Program-made: the position numbers and the translations under genes
Part shown: positions 1 to 8,492 of the stretch, in pieces
How the letters are laid out: every line of letters begins with the position of its first letter
Position numbering within the stretch: the first letter of the stretch is position 1
The notes under the pieces: generated by a model
Seen by the model: the letters and a program-made list of their open reading frames with translations, nothing else
Database searches by the model: none
What the model was told of the DNA's origin: nothing
Source of the DNA: Desulfovibrio sp. JC010
Lineage (GTDB): Bacteria; Desulfobacterota; Desulfovibrionia; Desulfovibrionales; Desulfovibrionaceae
NCBI RefSeq assembly: GCF_010470675.1
Contig: NZ_VOIQ01000001.1
Coordinates: forward strand, 248,001-312,000
Direction of reading: 5' to 3'
DNA: 64,000 nt

Positions 1-361
1 TGAAGGGCTTTGCAGCTTCTTCAAAGGTGAAATCGGGGTTCTCGTAGAAAATCCACATGGCCTTTGCTGCATCAATGGGGGAACCGCCGCCCACGCCGAT
101 GATCCAGTCCGGCTGGAAATCGTTCATGAGCTTTACACCGCGACGAACAGTGGCAACGGAGGGGTCAGCCTCAACACCTTCGAACAGCATGGTTTCGATT
201 CCTGCTTCTTTCAGGAAACCTTCAATCTTAGCGAGAGCACCGTTTCTCTTTACAGAACCGCCGCTGATAACGATAACAGCTTTGCTGCCTTTAATATTTT
301 TGAGATCTTCAATGCTTCCTGCACCAAAGTACACTTCACGGGGAATGGTAAATCTTGCCAT
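1..361 (-). CDS. Iron-containing alcohol dehydrogenase, N-terminal part
   Basis: The first 120 residues of a type III (iron-dependent) alcohol dehydrogenase; the 3' end lies outside the window. The N-terminus MARFTIPREVYFGAGS is the usual family start, and GGGSPIDAAKAMW near residues 90-102 is the dinucleotide-binding loop. The family interconverts alcohols and aldehydes with NAD(P)H in the cytoplasm; the metal-ligand half is not visible, so activity cannot be judged. A GGAG site precedes the ATG by about 8 nt. It faces the HxlR regulator at 786-1136 across 424 bp, so control by that regulator is likely but inferred. Confidence 0.88.
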   Translation of the reverse strand, partial: MARFTIPREVYFGAGSIEDLKNIKGSKAVIVISGGSVKRNGALAKIEGFLKEAGIETMLFEGVEADPSVATVRRGVKLMNDFQPDWIIGVGGGSPIDAAKAMWIFYENPDFTFEEAAKPF

Positions 362-556
362 TTGTATTTTCTCCATTAACTTTTAAAAGCAACTACAATC
401 TTATGAAGATACTTTTATTTTAAAACAAATTAAAAGTGCCAACTTTTTAATTTTGATTTTTTTTAAACTAAGGCCAAACAAAATAATTTTAAAAACCAGA
501 AACGTTTCTATGCATCGGTTGAGAAGCGTTAAACACAAAAAACTTTTTACTGTAAA

Positions 557-613
557 GTACGCACCTTTCAGTATCCTAGTTTACAACTGGTTCGTAGTTC
601 CCTTTTGGTAACC
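557..613. promoter_or_regulatory. Operator-like direct repeats in adh-hxlR gap
   Basis: Two 20-nt segments, at 557-576 and 594-613, share the frame GTAnnnnCCTTTnnGTAnCC (13 of 20 identical) and are 37 nt apart. They sit in the AT-rich gap between the alcohol dehydrogenase and the HxlR gene. Their place suggests an operator for the HxlR protein; binding is inferred only. No other clear structure was seen in the rest of this 424-nt gap. Confidence 0.4.
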
Positions 614-785
614 ACCTTTTAGAATCAATCGAAAACTACACAAAAAGCTTTAAATCTGGTAAGTTGAAAACTCTGCTGAATTGAATGCAATTTTCAATAA
701 GCCGCAAAAGTGCTCAAAACTTCCCTGAAATATTTTTTATTTTTTTGATGACGGCCCAATTTCGCCGCAAGAATGGAGAAAAATC

Positions 786-1136
786 ATGCCTGAAGACAGA
801 ACTCACAAAGTGAGTTGCAGCAGCTTTACATATGAATTGGAAGTGGCCTTTGAAATCCTGTCCGGAAAATGGGTGCCGCTGATTATCTGGCACCTTGCCG
901 ACGGAGAACCCAAAAGATTCGGGGAAATGCGCAGACTGATGCCCAAGGTGACCCAGAAAATGCTGACCCAACAACTGCGGGCACTGGAAAAACACGGCAT
1001 CGTCAGCCGCAAGGTCTATCAGGAAGTACCCCCGGCAGTAGAGTATTCCCTCACCGAGATGGGACTGAAACTGATCCCCATCTTTGAGAGTGTGAACGGC
1101 TGGGCCGTGGAGTATTTGGAAAAGCGGGACGGATAA
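786..1136 (+). CDS. HxlR family winged-helix transcriptional regulator
   Basis: A 116-residue DNA-binding protein of the HxlR/MarR-like class. The family signature is visible as ILSGKWVPLIIWHLADG and KRFGEMRR, followed by the recognition helix region TQKMLTQQLRALEKHG and the wing ending in VEYSLTEMG. It has one cysteine, Cys11, placed just before the winged helix, as in the thiol-sensing members YodB and HypR; redox or electrophile sensing is therefore plausible but inferred. It is divergent from an aldehyde/alcohol dehydrogenase, a common target class. A strong hairpin follows the stop codon. Confidence 0.92.
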   Translation: MPEDRTHKVSCSSFTYELEVAFEILSGKWVPLIIWHLADGEPKRFGEMRRLMPKVTQKMLTQQLRALEKHGIVSRKVYQEVPPAVEYSLTEMGLKLIPIFESVNGWAVEYLEKRDG

Positions 1137-1144
1137 AAAATGGA

Positions 1145-1176
1145 AAAGGCTGATTTCCTTCAGGAAATCAGCCTTT
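1145..1176. terminator. Bidirectional terminator
   Basis: A perfect 14-bp stem (1145-1158 with 1163-1176) with a 4-nt loop lies between the convergent HxlR and sulfite reductase genes. A/T-rich runs lie on both sides, the better U-tract being for the minus-strand gene. Confidence 0.85.
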
Positions 1177-1200
1177 CTAAATTATTAAGTCGGACTAAAT

Positions 1201-1857
1201 TTACTTAACAGCTTCAAGCAGAGCTTCTTCACCGAGACGGTCAATCAGACCGCTGATGCGTTCACGCTTACGGCCGTTTTCTTTGTAAAAATCAAGAGCC
1301 TTTTCGATCAGTGCGAGAGCTTCATCGTCAGCGAGCTTGGTGCCGATTTTCACACCTGCACGGACATTGCGCGCTGCGCCGCCTCCGAAAAGAACATCCC
1401 AACCCTTGGGGGTTCCAACGAGGCCGATATCACGCACATTGCTGAAAGCACAGACCATCTTACAGCCGGAAACACCGCTTTTAATTTTGAAGGGGTAAGG
1501 ACCGTTGGCCTTGATAACTGCAAGCAGCTTTTTACCCATGCCACGGCTGTCCTGAACGCCGTATTTACAAACGCCAACTCCGGTACAGACACCAACGGTA
1601 GGCGGAACTTTATCAATCTTGGTTCCGAGGCTGGCAATAACTTCATCCAGCTTCTCTTTGGGGATACCTTCAAGATTCAAACGCTGTCCGGTAGTCACGC
1701 GCACGGAGGTCAGATCAAATTTGGCCATGGTTTCCATGACGGTTTTCATCATACCGGGAGTACACTTACCCTGATCCAGAGGGATACGCAGGGCGTAAGT
1801 TCCGTCCTTACGTTCAACAGGCATGGCTGTGAGAGATTCAGCAACAATATTATCCAT
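1201..1857 (-). CDS. Assimilatory-type siroheme sulfite reductase (small form)
   Basis: A 218-residue protein with one ferredoxin-like half and one siroheme/4Fe-4S domain. The cluster motif is C91-x5-C97 and C132-x3-C136, the pattern of nitrite and sulfite reductases, where the last cysteine bridges cluster and siroheme. Its size equals that of the low-spin assimilatory-type enzyme of Desulfovibrio, much smaller than DsrAB or CysI. It should reduce sulfite to sulfide in the cytoplasm. The ATG at 1857 is preferred to an upstream start because AAGGAG lies about 8 nt ahead of it. It is a single-gene unit ending at the terminator at 1145-1176. Confidence 0.85.
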   Translation of the reverse strand: MDNIVAESLTAMPVERKDGTYALRIPLDQGKCTPGMMKTVMETMAKFDLTSVRVTTGQRLNLEGIPKEKLDEVIASLGTKIDKVPPTVGVCTGVGVCKYGVQDSRGMGKKLLAVIKANGPYPFKIKSGVSGCKMVCAFSNVRDIGLVGTPKGWDVLFGGGAARNVRAGVKIGTKLADDEALALIEKALDFYKENGRKRERISGLIDRLGEEALLEAVK

Positions 1858-2065
1858 AAAAAAGACTCCTTGCTTATTTAGATGCCTATCCATTTACATC
1901 AGAGCGTGCTCCAGTGCAATAACGGGATGCAAGCCGCAATTCCCCTATGAATGCGACAGTTTTTAATAGGCCGACAGACATTAATGTGCTACAGAATCTT
2001 AAAGCAAAATTTCATGTAAAGCAGTTAATTACTTACATGCATATTCATTGGGCAAGGAGAACTTT

Positions 2066-2386
2066 ATGATCATGACGGATTCCCGCATACTGGACTACTT
2101 TGGTGCCGGGATGCTTATTTTTGTATTTCTGGTGCTGGTCTACGGCATCATTTATATTCACGACATTCCCTACAACATCGCCAAAAAACGGAACCACCCC
2201 CATCAGGATGCCATCCATGCCGCGGGCTGGGTCAGTCTTTTTACCCTGCACGCCATCTGGCCCTTCCTATGGATATGGGCCATGATCCATAAGCCGGACA
2301 TGGAAAGTGATGATGAATTTGTCGAACATGAAGCAGAAACCGCTATCGCAGAAGAAAGCGTTGAACCGGAAGCTAAAGAGGTGTAG
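2066..2386 (+). CDS. DUF3302 family inner membrane protein (YiaW-like)
   Basis: A 106-residue membrane protein with two hydrophobic spans (about residues 9-28 and 50-68) and an acidic C-terminal tail. It matches the YiaW/DUF3302 pattern and, like it, is followed at once by an HlyD-like protein. AAGGAG precedes the ATG at 2066, so the longer reading from 2048 is not used. The role is probably as a small partner of the efflux pair that follows; this is inferred from the gene order (spacing of 2 nt to the next gene). Confidence 0.75.
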   Translation: MIMTDSRILDYFGAGMLIFVFLVLVYGIIYIHDIPYNIAKKRNHPHQDAIHAAGWVSLFTLHAIWPFLWIWAMIHKPDMESDDEFVEHEAETAIAEESVEPEAKEV

Positions 2387-2388
2387 CC

Positions 2389-3342
2389 GTGGATATACTT
2401 ATTGAATTAACTTACGCGGCTATTGTTTTTGTTGCCTTCAAAGTCCTTAAGATTCCCGTAACCAAGTGGACCGTAACCACTGCGGTGGTGGGCGGGATAT
2501 TTGTGGTCGGCGGTATTTTTCTGTGCATGGCTTATTACCATCCTTATACCCCCAATGCGCGCATCTATTTCCAAACCACCCCCATTGTGCCGCAGGTCCG
2601 GGGTAAAACAATTGATGTTTATGTTAAGCCGAATACCCCGCTCAAAGCCGGGGACAAACTTTTCGCTATAGACCCGACCCCTTATCAGGCCCGTGTGGAC
2701 GAAATTGAAGCCCAGCTGAGATTCTCCCAAAAACGGCTCAAAGAATCGCAGGAACTGGCAGCACATTCCGCCGGAAGCCGTTACGATGTTGAGCAGTATC
2801 AGGAAGAAGTGAACCAGCTGCAGGGCGAACTGGACAAAGCCGTATTCAACCTGAACAGCACTGTAGTTGTCGCGCCCACCGATGGCTGGGTAACCCAGCT
2901 GCGGCTGCGTCCGGGCATGATGGCTGTCCCCCTGCCCCTGCGACCGGTGATGACCTTTGTTCATTCGGAAGACCCCATGCTGGTGGCGGCTTTCAAGCAG
3001 AACCCGCTGCAGAACATCAAGCCCGATTTCAATGCCGAAATAATCTTTCCGGCCATTCCGGGCCGGGCTTTCAAAGGCAAGGTGATCAAAATTCAGGAAG
3101 CACTGGCTGAAGGACAACTGCAGCCTTCCGGCGATCTGCTGAGCGTATCAACCCATATTCCCGAAGGAAGGGTCCCGGTTTTCATTAATATCACTGATGA
3201 CATGTCCCGGTACAACCTGCCTCTGGGCAGCGCGGCAGCGGTCAGCGTCTACAGTGAAAGCATGGAACCGCTGGCCCTGATCAGGCAGGTCCTGTTGCGC
3301 ATGGTCAGCTGGCGGAATATCATCTGCTTTGAAGGACTCTAA
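2389..3342 (+). CDS. HlyD family membrane fusion protein (YiaV-like)
   Basis: A 317-residue periplasmic adaptor. It has one or two N-terminal membrane spans (residues 7-20 and 25-47), a first lipoyl half (about 60-100), a coiled-coil hairpin rich in Gln, Glu and Lys (105-150), the second lipoyl half with VVVAPTDGWV, and a beta-barrel domain. It starts at GTG, 2 nt after the DUF3302 gene, with GAGG ahead. Such adaptors link an inner membrane exporter to an outer membrane channel; no separate pump gene is present here, only the DUF3302 protein and the outer membrane factor. Confidence 0.85.
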   Translation: MDILIELTYAAIVFVAFKVLKIPVTKWTVTTAVVGGIFVVGGIFLCMAYYHPYTPNARIYFQTTPIVPQVRGKTIDVYVKPNTPLKAGDKLFAIDPTPYQARVDEIEAQLRFSQKRLKESQELAAHSAGSRYDVEQYQEEVNQLQGELDKAVFNLNSTVVVAPTDGWVTQLRLRPGMMAVPLPLRPVMTFVHSEDPMLVAAFKQNPLQNIKPDFNAEIIFPAIPGRAFKGKVIKIQEALAEGQLQPSGDLLSVSTHIPEGRVPVFINITDDMSRYNLPLGSAAAVSVYSESMEPLALIRQVLLRMVSWRNIICFEGL

Positions 3343-3355
3343 ACCGGAGGTCATT

Positions 3356-4711
3356 ATGCGTACCAATATTAAAATACTGCTGCTGAGCCTCGCGGCCCTG
3401 CTGGTCCTTTGCGGATGTAAACGGAACTATTCCCACACCGAAGCCACAGTAGGGACTGAGGGAATGAAAAACGAAACCCCGTCCAAATGGGCCGGAAACA
3501 CTGTGGACAGCGGCGCAGTCAAGGACGGCTGGATCCATAATTTCAAGGACTCCCGGCTGGATGCGCTGGTGGCTGAAGCCATGAAAAACAATCCCGACCT
3601 GCAGGCTTCCGCCGCCAGGGTTGATCAGGCCAACGCTCTGGCCAAACAGGCCGGGGCAGCCCTGATGCCGTCCGTAGGTCTGGGCGGACAGCTGGCCGGA
3701 ACCACCGCCGGCGGCACCGCAAGGCCGCAGGGCGCGGGACTTGGTATTTCATGGGAAGCGGATGTCTGGGGCAGACTCGGACTCGGCGAACGTTCTGCTG
3801 AAGAATCTGCCAAAGCAGTGCAGGCGGATTATGAGTTCGGACGCCAGTCACTTGCCGCAGCCACGGCCCGCAACTGGTTTCTGCTCAATGAGGTCGAAGT
3901 ACAGCAGGATTTCCTGAAATCCGTGGTTGATATTCTTAAAAAAATGGAAGCCATTGAAAAACGCAAGCAGGAAATAGGCAAAGTATCCATGATGGAAGTG
4001 AATCAGGTCCGTGCCCAGCTGTCTTCAGCAAAAGATGCGGTAACACAGGCCGAGCTTGCCAAGCAGGAAGCGGCACGCAGCCTTGAGACCCTCATCGGAC
4101 GCTACCCTTCCAATACGCTTAAAGGTGAAGATAAACTGGGAGCAACTCCCCCGCCCATTCCGGTGGGCCAGCCTTCTTCCATCCTTGAAAGAAGGCCGGA
4201 CATCATTGCTGCCGAAGACCGGGTGGCCGCAGCATTTTATGCTGAGAAAGGAGCCGATCTGCTGCACCTGCCCCGCTTCACCTTCGGTGCCGGAGCCGGG
4301 CTTGGTGCTCTTGGCGATGCCATTGCCGGGCTGACCGCAGGTCTCTTTGCCCCGCTCTACACAGGCGGTGCAATTGAAGCCGAGATTGAGCAGGCCACGG
4401 CAAAGCAGAAAGAAGCCATAGCCAACTACGCATCCGCTGCACTGAATGCATTTAAGGAAGTGGAAAACGGACTGGCCGGGGAAGCACTGCTTAAAGAGCG
4501 CGAAAATTATCTGGCTCAGGCCGCAGCAGAGAACAAAAAGACCTTTGAGCTGGCCCAGATCCAGTACAAGGTCGGTAAGATTGATCTCTTTGAACTGCTC
4601 AGCCACCAGACCCGCTGGATAGGTTCTGAAATGTCCCTGCTGAATATACGCCGAGAACGGCTGGATAACAGGGTAAACCTGCATCTGGCCCTCGGTGGAA
4701 GCTTCGAATAA
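3356..4711 (+). CDS. Outer membrane efflux lipoprotein, NodT/TolC family
   Basis: A 451-residue outer membrane factor. The signal peptide ends in a lipobox leading to Cys21 (LVLCGC), so the mature protein is a lipoprotein, as in OprM/NodT. Two repeated blocks of long helices, with the usual ALAKQAGAALMPSVG segment near residue 90 and PDIIAAEDRVAAA near 275, form the TolC-type tunnel. The ATG at 3356 has GGAGG 6 nt upstream. With the adaptor and DUF3302 protein ahead it forms an export operon ended by the terminator at 4727-4763. The substrate is unknown. Confidence 0.9.
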   Translation: MRTNIKILLLSLAALLVLCGCKRNYSHTEATVGTEGMKNETPSKWAGNTVDSGAVKDGWIHNFKDSRLDALVAEAMKNNPDLQASAARVDQANALAKQAGAALMPSVGLGGQLAGTTAGGTARPQGAGLGISWEADVWGRLGLGERSAEESAKAVQADYEFGRQSLAAATARNWFLLNEVEVQQDFLKSVVDILKKMEAIEKRKQEIGKVSMMEVNQVRAQLSSAKDAVTQAELAKQEAARSLETLIGRYPSNTLKGEDKLGATPPPIPVGQPSSILERRPDIIAAEDRVAAAFYAEKGADLLHLPRFTFGAGAGLGALGDAIAGLTAGLFAPLYTGGAIEAEIEQATAKQKEAIANYASAALNAFKEVENGLAGEALLKERENYLAQAAAENKKTFELAQIQYKVGKIDLFELLSHQTRWIGSEMSLLNIRRERLDNRVNLHLALGGSFE

Positions 4712-4726
4712 AATAAAGATTTATTA

Positions 4727-4763
4727 AGCAGGACCTTGAACAATCAAGGTCCTGCTTTCTTTT
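4727..4763 (+). terminator. Rho-independent terminator of efflux operon
   Basis: A perfect 12-bp stem (4727-4738 with 4745-4756), a 6-nt loop and a T-rich tract follow the outer membrane factor gene. Confidence 0.9.
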
Positions 4764-4790
4764 TTCCCGTAATTTTACTACTGTTCCATA

Positions 4791-5561
4791 ATGAAGAAAA
4801 TCCTCACTCTCATCTCAGCAATATTTCTTCTGACCGCTTCGGTGTCGATAGGCCTCGCGCAGGAAGTCATAGTTCCTGTCAACCACTACCCGCCATGGCG
4901 GATTGTAAAAGACAGCGAAAATATCAGCGGAATCAATATCGAACTGATGGATGCCCTGCTGCGAAAACTGGACTTAAAAGCGCAATACGTAGTCCGCCCA
5001 TGGAAGAGAGCGCAATTGATGATGAAAAGAGGCACTGCCGACATTATGAACGGCTTGCTGAAACATCATGACCGCGAACTCTACATGACCTACCTTGAAC
5101 CGCCTTACAAAACCAAGAGTTCAAAGGCTTTTTTCATTCTGAAAAACAGTTCAACTAAAATTGATGTTTATGAAGACCTGTACAAGTACAGAATCGGTGT
5201 AACGCTCGGTTCAAAATTCTTTCCCAAATTCGATCATGACGAAATGCTGCAAAAAGACATGGGACTGGATGCTACCGGAAACTTCAAAAAGCTGAATGCC
5301 GGACACATAGACGCACTTATCACCACCGAGACTGTCGGAGACTACCTGCTGCACAAACTCGGCTTTCAGGACCGGATTGCAAAAGCGGATTATGTATACA
5401 GTGAACCGCTGAACGTTTATTTTGCAGTGTCTCAAAAATCCCCACTGGCTGCGCGTATACCGGAACTTAACGCGGCCCTGAAAGAAATGGTCGAGTCAGG
5501 CGAGGCGCAGGGGATAATCGACCATTTTCAGTTCAGGTCAGACGAAACAAAGCTGGACTAG
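4791..5561 (+). CDS. Periplasmic solute-binding protein, SBP_bac_3 type (copy 1)
   Basis: A 256-residue protein with a signal peptide (cleavage probably after LA at 22-23) and the fold of the polar amino acid binding proteins: a YPPWR segment near residue 32, the core PWKRAQLMMKRGTADIMNG near 65-85, and the second lobe with RIGVTLGSKFFPKF. It is a close neighbour and evident paralogue of the next gene (same YPPWR, RGTADIM and LPLSVYFAVS-type segments). No permease or ATPase is adjacent, so it could serve a distant ABC transporter or a sensor. The ligand cannot be told from sequence. Confidence 0.82.
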   Translation: MKKILTLISAIFLLTASVSIGLAQEVIVPVNHYPPWRIVKDSENISGINIELMDALLRKLDLKAQYVVRPWKRAQLMMKRGTADIMNGLLKHHDRELYMTYLEPPYKTKSSKAFFILKNSSTKIDVYEDLYKYRIGVTLGSKFFPKFDHDEMLQKDMGLDATGNFKKLNAGHIDALITTETVGDYLLHKLGFQDRIAKADYVYSEPLNVYFAVSQKSPLAARIPELNAALKEMVESGEAQGIIDHFQFRSDETKLD

Positions 5562-5563
5562 GC

Positions 5564-6319
5564 ATGAAACAAAAATACTTTTTACTTATACTTTTAATCC
5601 TATCATTAGCAGTACCTGCCGCCTCTCAAGCACAGAGAGTGATTGTCCCCACCGACCACTACCCGCCATGGCGGCTGGCTGAAAATGACACCGATATATC
5701 AGGCATACACATAGAACTGACCGACCATCTGCTGAAACAATTAGGGCTCAAAGCGGAATACGTTCTGCGACCCTGGAGCAGGTGCCTGCTCATGCTGGAA
5801 AGGGGAACTGCCGACATCATGGCAGGCCTATTAAAAACCAAGGAACGCTCGGAATACCTGATCTACCTTGACCCTCCATACAGCAATAAAGACATAAAGG
5901 CTTTTTATGTAAGACATGGCAATTCCGGCACAATCAAATCCTACTCCGACCTCGTTGGAATGAAGATCGGGACCACGCTTGGAAACAGCTATTTTCCAAA
6001 ATTTGACAACGACACACAGCTGCAAAAAGACCCTGCACAAAATGAAGAAACCTGCTTCAAAAAACTGCTTTATAACCGGATTGATACTGTTATCATAAGC
6101 GAAGATACAGGTGATTATCTGGTGAACAAACACGGATATCAGGGGAGAATCGAAAAGGCTGAATATAAGTATTCCCTGCCGCTTTCGGTTTACTTTGCGG
6201 TTTCCAAAAAATCTCCGCTGGCTGACCGGATTCCTGAACTTGAAGCTGCCATGAAAAAGATGGTTGAGTCCGGCGAAGTACGAAAAATGGTCAATAATTT
6301 CCTAAAAAAGCAGAACTGA
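5564..6319 (+). CDS. Periplasmic solute-binding protein, SBP_bac_3 type (copy 2)
   Basis: A 251-residue paralogue of the preceding gene, 2 nt downstream of it and so co-transcribed. It has a signal peptide (residues 1-23), YPPWRL, the RGTADIMAGLLKT core and the LPLSVYFAVSKKSPLADR segment. The tandem pair most likely came from a local duplication and then diverged, since the ligand-lobe residues differ. It is followed within 5 nt by the convergent methyltransferase gene. The ligand is unknown. Confidence 0.82.
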   Translation: MKQKYFLLILLILSLAVPAASQAQRVIVPTDHYPPWRLAENDTDISGIHIELTDHLLKQLGLKAEYVLRPWSRCLLMLERGTADIMAGLLKTKERSEYLIYLDPPYSNKDIKAFYVRHGNSGTIKSYSDLVGMKIGTTLGNSYFPKFDNDTQLQKDPAQNEETCFKKLLYNRIDTVIISEDTGDYLVNKHGYQGRIEKAEYKYSLPLSVYFAVSKKSPLADRIPELEAAMKKMVESGEVRKMVNNFLKKQN

Positions 6320-6323
6320 TTTT

Positions 6324-7040
6324 TCAACCGCGATACGCTATCAATTCCTTGGGAAACCCCAGCACCCTGTTACTGACCACCTCATCTGCATGAGGAAACA
6401 ATTCCCGCATCTGTTTTTCATTCAACAGATTAAAATCCGGTGACGTCGACTTGATCCAATATCTTGATATTTTCTCCAGCCGGGCCACATGCATTGCCCT
6501 TGATTTCGGGTAGGCATAAAACGCAGGCAGCCAGGAATGGGATTCCAGCGGAAAATGAACGCACGGGGTCTGCACGAAATACTTCCGGGCCACCCGTTCT
6601 ATATCGGCCGCAAAAACTCTCTGCACCGCAAATGCCTTGGCATAAAAATCATCAGCCCTGTAATCCCAGACCTGATCCTTGGGCAGGTTCACATGTTCAA
6701 TAACACTGTTGCAGAAGACGGTCTCAAACTGCCCGTCCTCCAGAGCTCCAAGACCGCCGTCATTCAGAGTAAAAGTTTCAAATCCCCTGCTCTTTGCTAC
6801 CAGCAAATCCTGCGCGGAAATATCTGCAACAACCACCCGCAAATTGCGTTTCTGCACCAGATCAAGATTATCGTAAAAGAATGAACCGCGTCCTCCGCCA
6901 AGGTCCAGCACAGTCCCGCCCGGTCGGGGATTCACCAATTCAAGAAAACGTATGAATCGTTTTCTTTTCCAACCTCTGGAAATGGCATGATAAAGCTTCG
7001 AAACATTCCGGCGTAAAATTATTTTTAACTTGTCCATCAT
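6324..7040 (-). CDS. Class I SAM-dependent methyltransferase
   Basis: A 238-residue cytoplasmic enzyme with the Rossmann motif I as VLDLGGGRGSFFYD near residue 43 and the acidic motif II VVVADIS near 70. A basic N-terminal stretch precedes it. It belongs to the Methyltransf_11/23 type; the acceptor is unknown. GTG at 7049 and ATGs at 7040 and 7037 are possible starts; none has a strong Shine-Dalgarno site, and 7040 is taken as the first ATG. It is convergent with the second binding-protein gene. Confidence 0.72.
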   Translation of the reverse strand: MMDKLKIILRRNVSKLYHAISRGWKRKRFIRFLELVNPRPGGTVLDLGGGRGSFFYDNLDLVQKRNLRVVVADISAQDLLVAKSRGFETFTLNDGGLGALEDGQFETVFCNSVIEHVNLPKDQVWDYRADDFYAKAFAVQRVFAADIERVARKYFVQTPCVHFPLESHSWLPAFYAYPKSRAMHVARLEKISRYWIKSTSPDFNLLNEKQMRELFPHADEVVSNRVLGFPKELIAYRG

Positions 7041-7217
7041 CGAACCCACTGCAGAAACATGGTTGCATCCAGAAGATATTGCTTAAATCCTGCCCCATTT
7101 GCAGACAAAAATCCAGAACGGTCAGGCTTTGTGCCGTTTCAGCAGCAGAGCCGGAGTTGTTGACTTATAGAGGTGTATTATGTGAGGTGTGGCTTCCACT
7201 CAAGAAGGAGAAGCGGA

Positions 7218-7994
7218 ATGCGCATTTATATGGGATTTGACGATACTGACGACAAGAACGCCACCATGGGTACCGGACGGCTGGTCCGTGAATTTGTATA
7301 CGGGCTGGACAACGACTGCCATGTGATCGGCGTGGTCCGCCACCAGCTGCCCCGGCTGGATAACATTCCGTACACCTCCAACAACAGCTCGGCCTGCGCC
7401 ATTATTGAAATTTCCCCGGACAGCAATCTGGATTACCTGCGCGAACAGGCCACCGCACATCTGCATAAACACAGTGCTCCCGGCAGCGATCCGGGCTTGT
7501 GCATTGCCCGCGAATCCAAAGTAAACAACGAAATCCTCGAATTCTCCAAAACCGTAACCGGACTAAGGCAGACCCAGAAAGACGCCATGCACGCGGCCCG
7601 GTCTATCGAGCTGTACGGGCTGGGCGGCACCAATGACGGTATCATCGGGGCCACCGCAGCCGTGGGGCTTACCAAGTACGGCTGGTGCGGGCGGTTCATT
7701 GAATACGGACGACTGCGCGAACTGGGCCGGGAACTGCACGTTCAAGATCTGCATGAAGCCGGAATCGACGTCATCTCCACAGACCGTGACCCGCTGGTCC
7801 CCCTGCCCGGCGATGAAATCCGCAATGCCATATGGATCAGACCCTCGCTCTGGGGAGGACGTCCGGTGCTGCAGGTAAAACGCGTGGATTACGGTATCTG
7901 GGAACCGGCCCACGGCAAGCGCAAAAAAGGCCTGCCTTCGGCGACTCTCCGAGGGTCCTGCGGAGCTGATTTTGATGCGCTATCGCGCCATTGA
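7218..7994 (+). CDS. FDDTD-motif protein, TiaS-like N-terminal region
   Basis: A 258-residue protein whose start MRIYMGFDDTDDKN recalls the FDDTD nucleotide-handling segment of archaeal TiaS (tRNA-Ile agmatidine synthetase) and related bacterial proteins of unknown role. It has no zinc ribbon or OB domain, so it is not a full TiaS. A nucleotide-dependent or RNA-related role is only inferred. The ATG at 7218 has AAGGAG ahead and is preferred to 7173. The last residues are encoded by the intergenic repeat at 7972-8050, so the natural C-terminus may have been replaced or extended. Confidence 0.55.
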   Translation: MRIYMGFDDTDDKNATMGTGRLVREFVYGLDNDCHVIGVVRHQLPRLDNIPYTSNNSSACAIIEISPDSNLDYLREQATAHLHKHSAPGSDPGLCIARESKVNNEILEFSKTVTGLRQTQKDAMHAARSIELYGLGGTNDGIIGATAAVGLTKYGWCGRFIEYGRLRELGRELHVQDLHEAGIDVISTDRDPLVPLPGDEIRNAIWIRPSLWGGRPVLQVKRVDYGIWEPAHGKRKKGLPSATLRGSCGADFDALSRH

Positions 7995-8050
7995 TAACCG
8001 GATTTCGCCTCCGGCGGCCAAAGGGGATAATCCCCTTTGGAATCCCTATT
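7972..8050. repeat. Structured intergenic repeat, copy A
   Basis: The element begins TTGATGCGCTA, continues with TTTCGCCTCCGGCGGC and a perfect inverted repeat (arms 8018-8027 and 8031-8040, CCAAAGGGGA type), and ends in GAATCCCTA. It lies between two convergent genes and overlaps the 3' end of the one at 7218-7994. Copies B, C and D are at 41109-41205, 49031-49232 and 50484-50531. It may work as a bidirectional terminator. Confidence 0.7.
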
Positions 8051-8396
8051 AGTTTTCTCCCCTATAACGGTTGATAAAACTCTCCAGCGCATCCCGCTGA
8101 CGCTCCATGTGGATTATCCACGCTTCAAGAATCTCCTGACCTTCCGGGGTGATGGAATAAACCCGCTTTGCCGGGCCGTCACCCTCGGCATCCCATTTGG
8201 ATTCCACCAGCCCTTCCTCATCCATCTGACGCAGATGGCGGTAGATCATTCCCGGAGGGGCCTCACCGCGCAGAAAACCATACCCGCTGATGGTTTGAAT
8301 CAGTTCATAACCATACGAAGATCCTGACATTAAGGCCATCAGCAGCGATGGCTGAACATACCGCTGGGGCTTGCCCCCGCCTGCTTTTTTCGACAT
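8049..8396 (-). CDS. PadR family transcriptional regulator
   Basis: A 115-residue winged-helix repressor of the short PadR class: LLMALMSGSSYGYELIQTI, then the recognition helix region GMIYRHLRQMDEEGLVES and the wing KRVYSITPEGQEIL, with a short C-terminal dimer helix. It is divergent from the small gene at 8493, and the 96-nt gap holds a TTGACT/TATATA promoter for that gene together with an imperfect CTATA...TATAG dyad, so auto- and cross-regulation is likely but inferred. The inducer is unknown. Confidence 0.9.
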   Translation of the reverse strand: MSKKAGGGKPQRYVQPSLLMALMSGSSYGYELIQTISGYGFLRGEAPPGMIYRHLRQMDEEGLVESKWDAEGDGPAKRVYSITPEGQEILEAWIIHMERQRDALESFINRYRGEN

Positions 8397-8412
8397 TTTT
8401 CACCTGTTCTTC

Positions 8413-8440
8413 TTGACTATATGTTCTTAGAGGATATATA
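8413..8440 (+). promoter_or_regulatory. Sigma-70 type promoter for the 8493 gene
   Basis: TTGACT at 8413-8418 and TATATA at 8435-8440 are 16 nt apart, about 50 nt upstream of the start codon. The -10 lies inside an AT dyad that could be the PadR operator. Confidence 0.5.
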
Positions 8441-8492
8441 TCTAGTATAGACGAATATCCATAAAGGCACAACAAAACCAAGAGGAGGCTTT

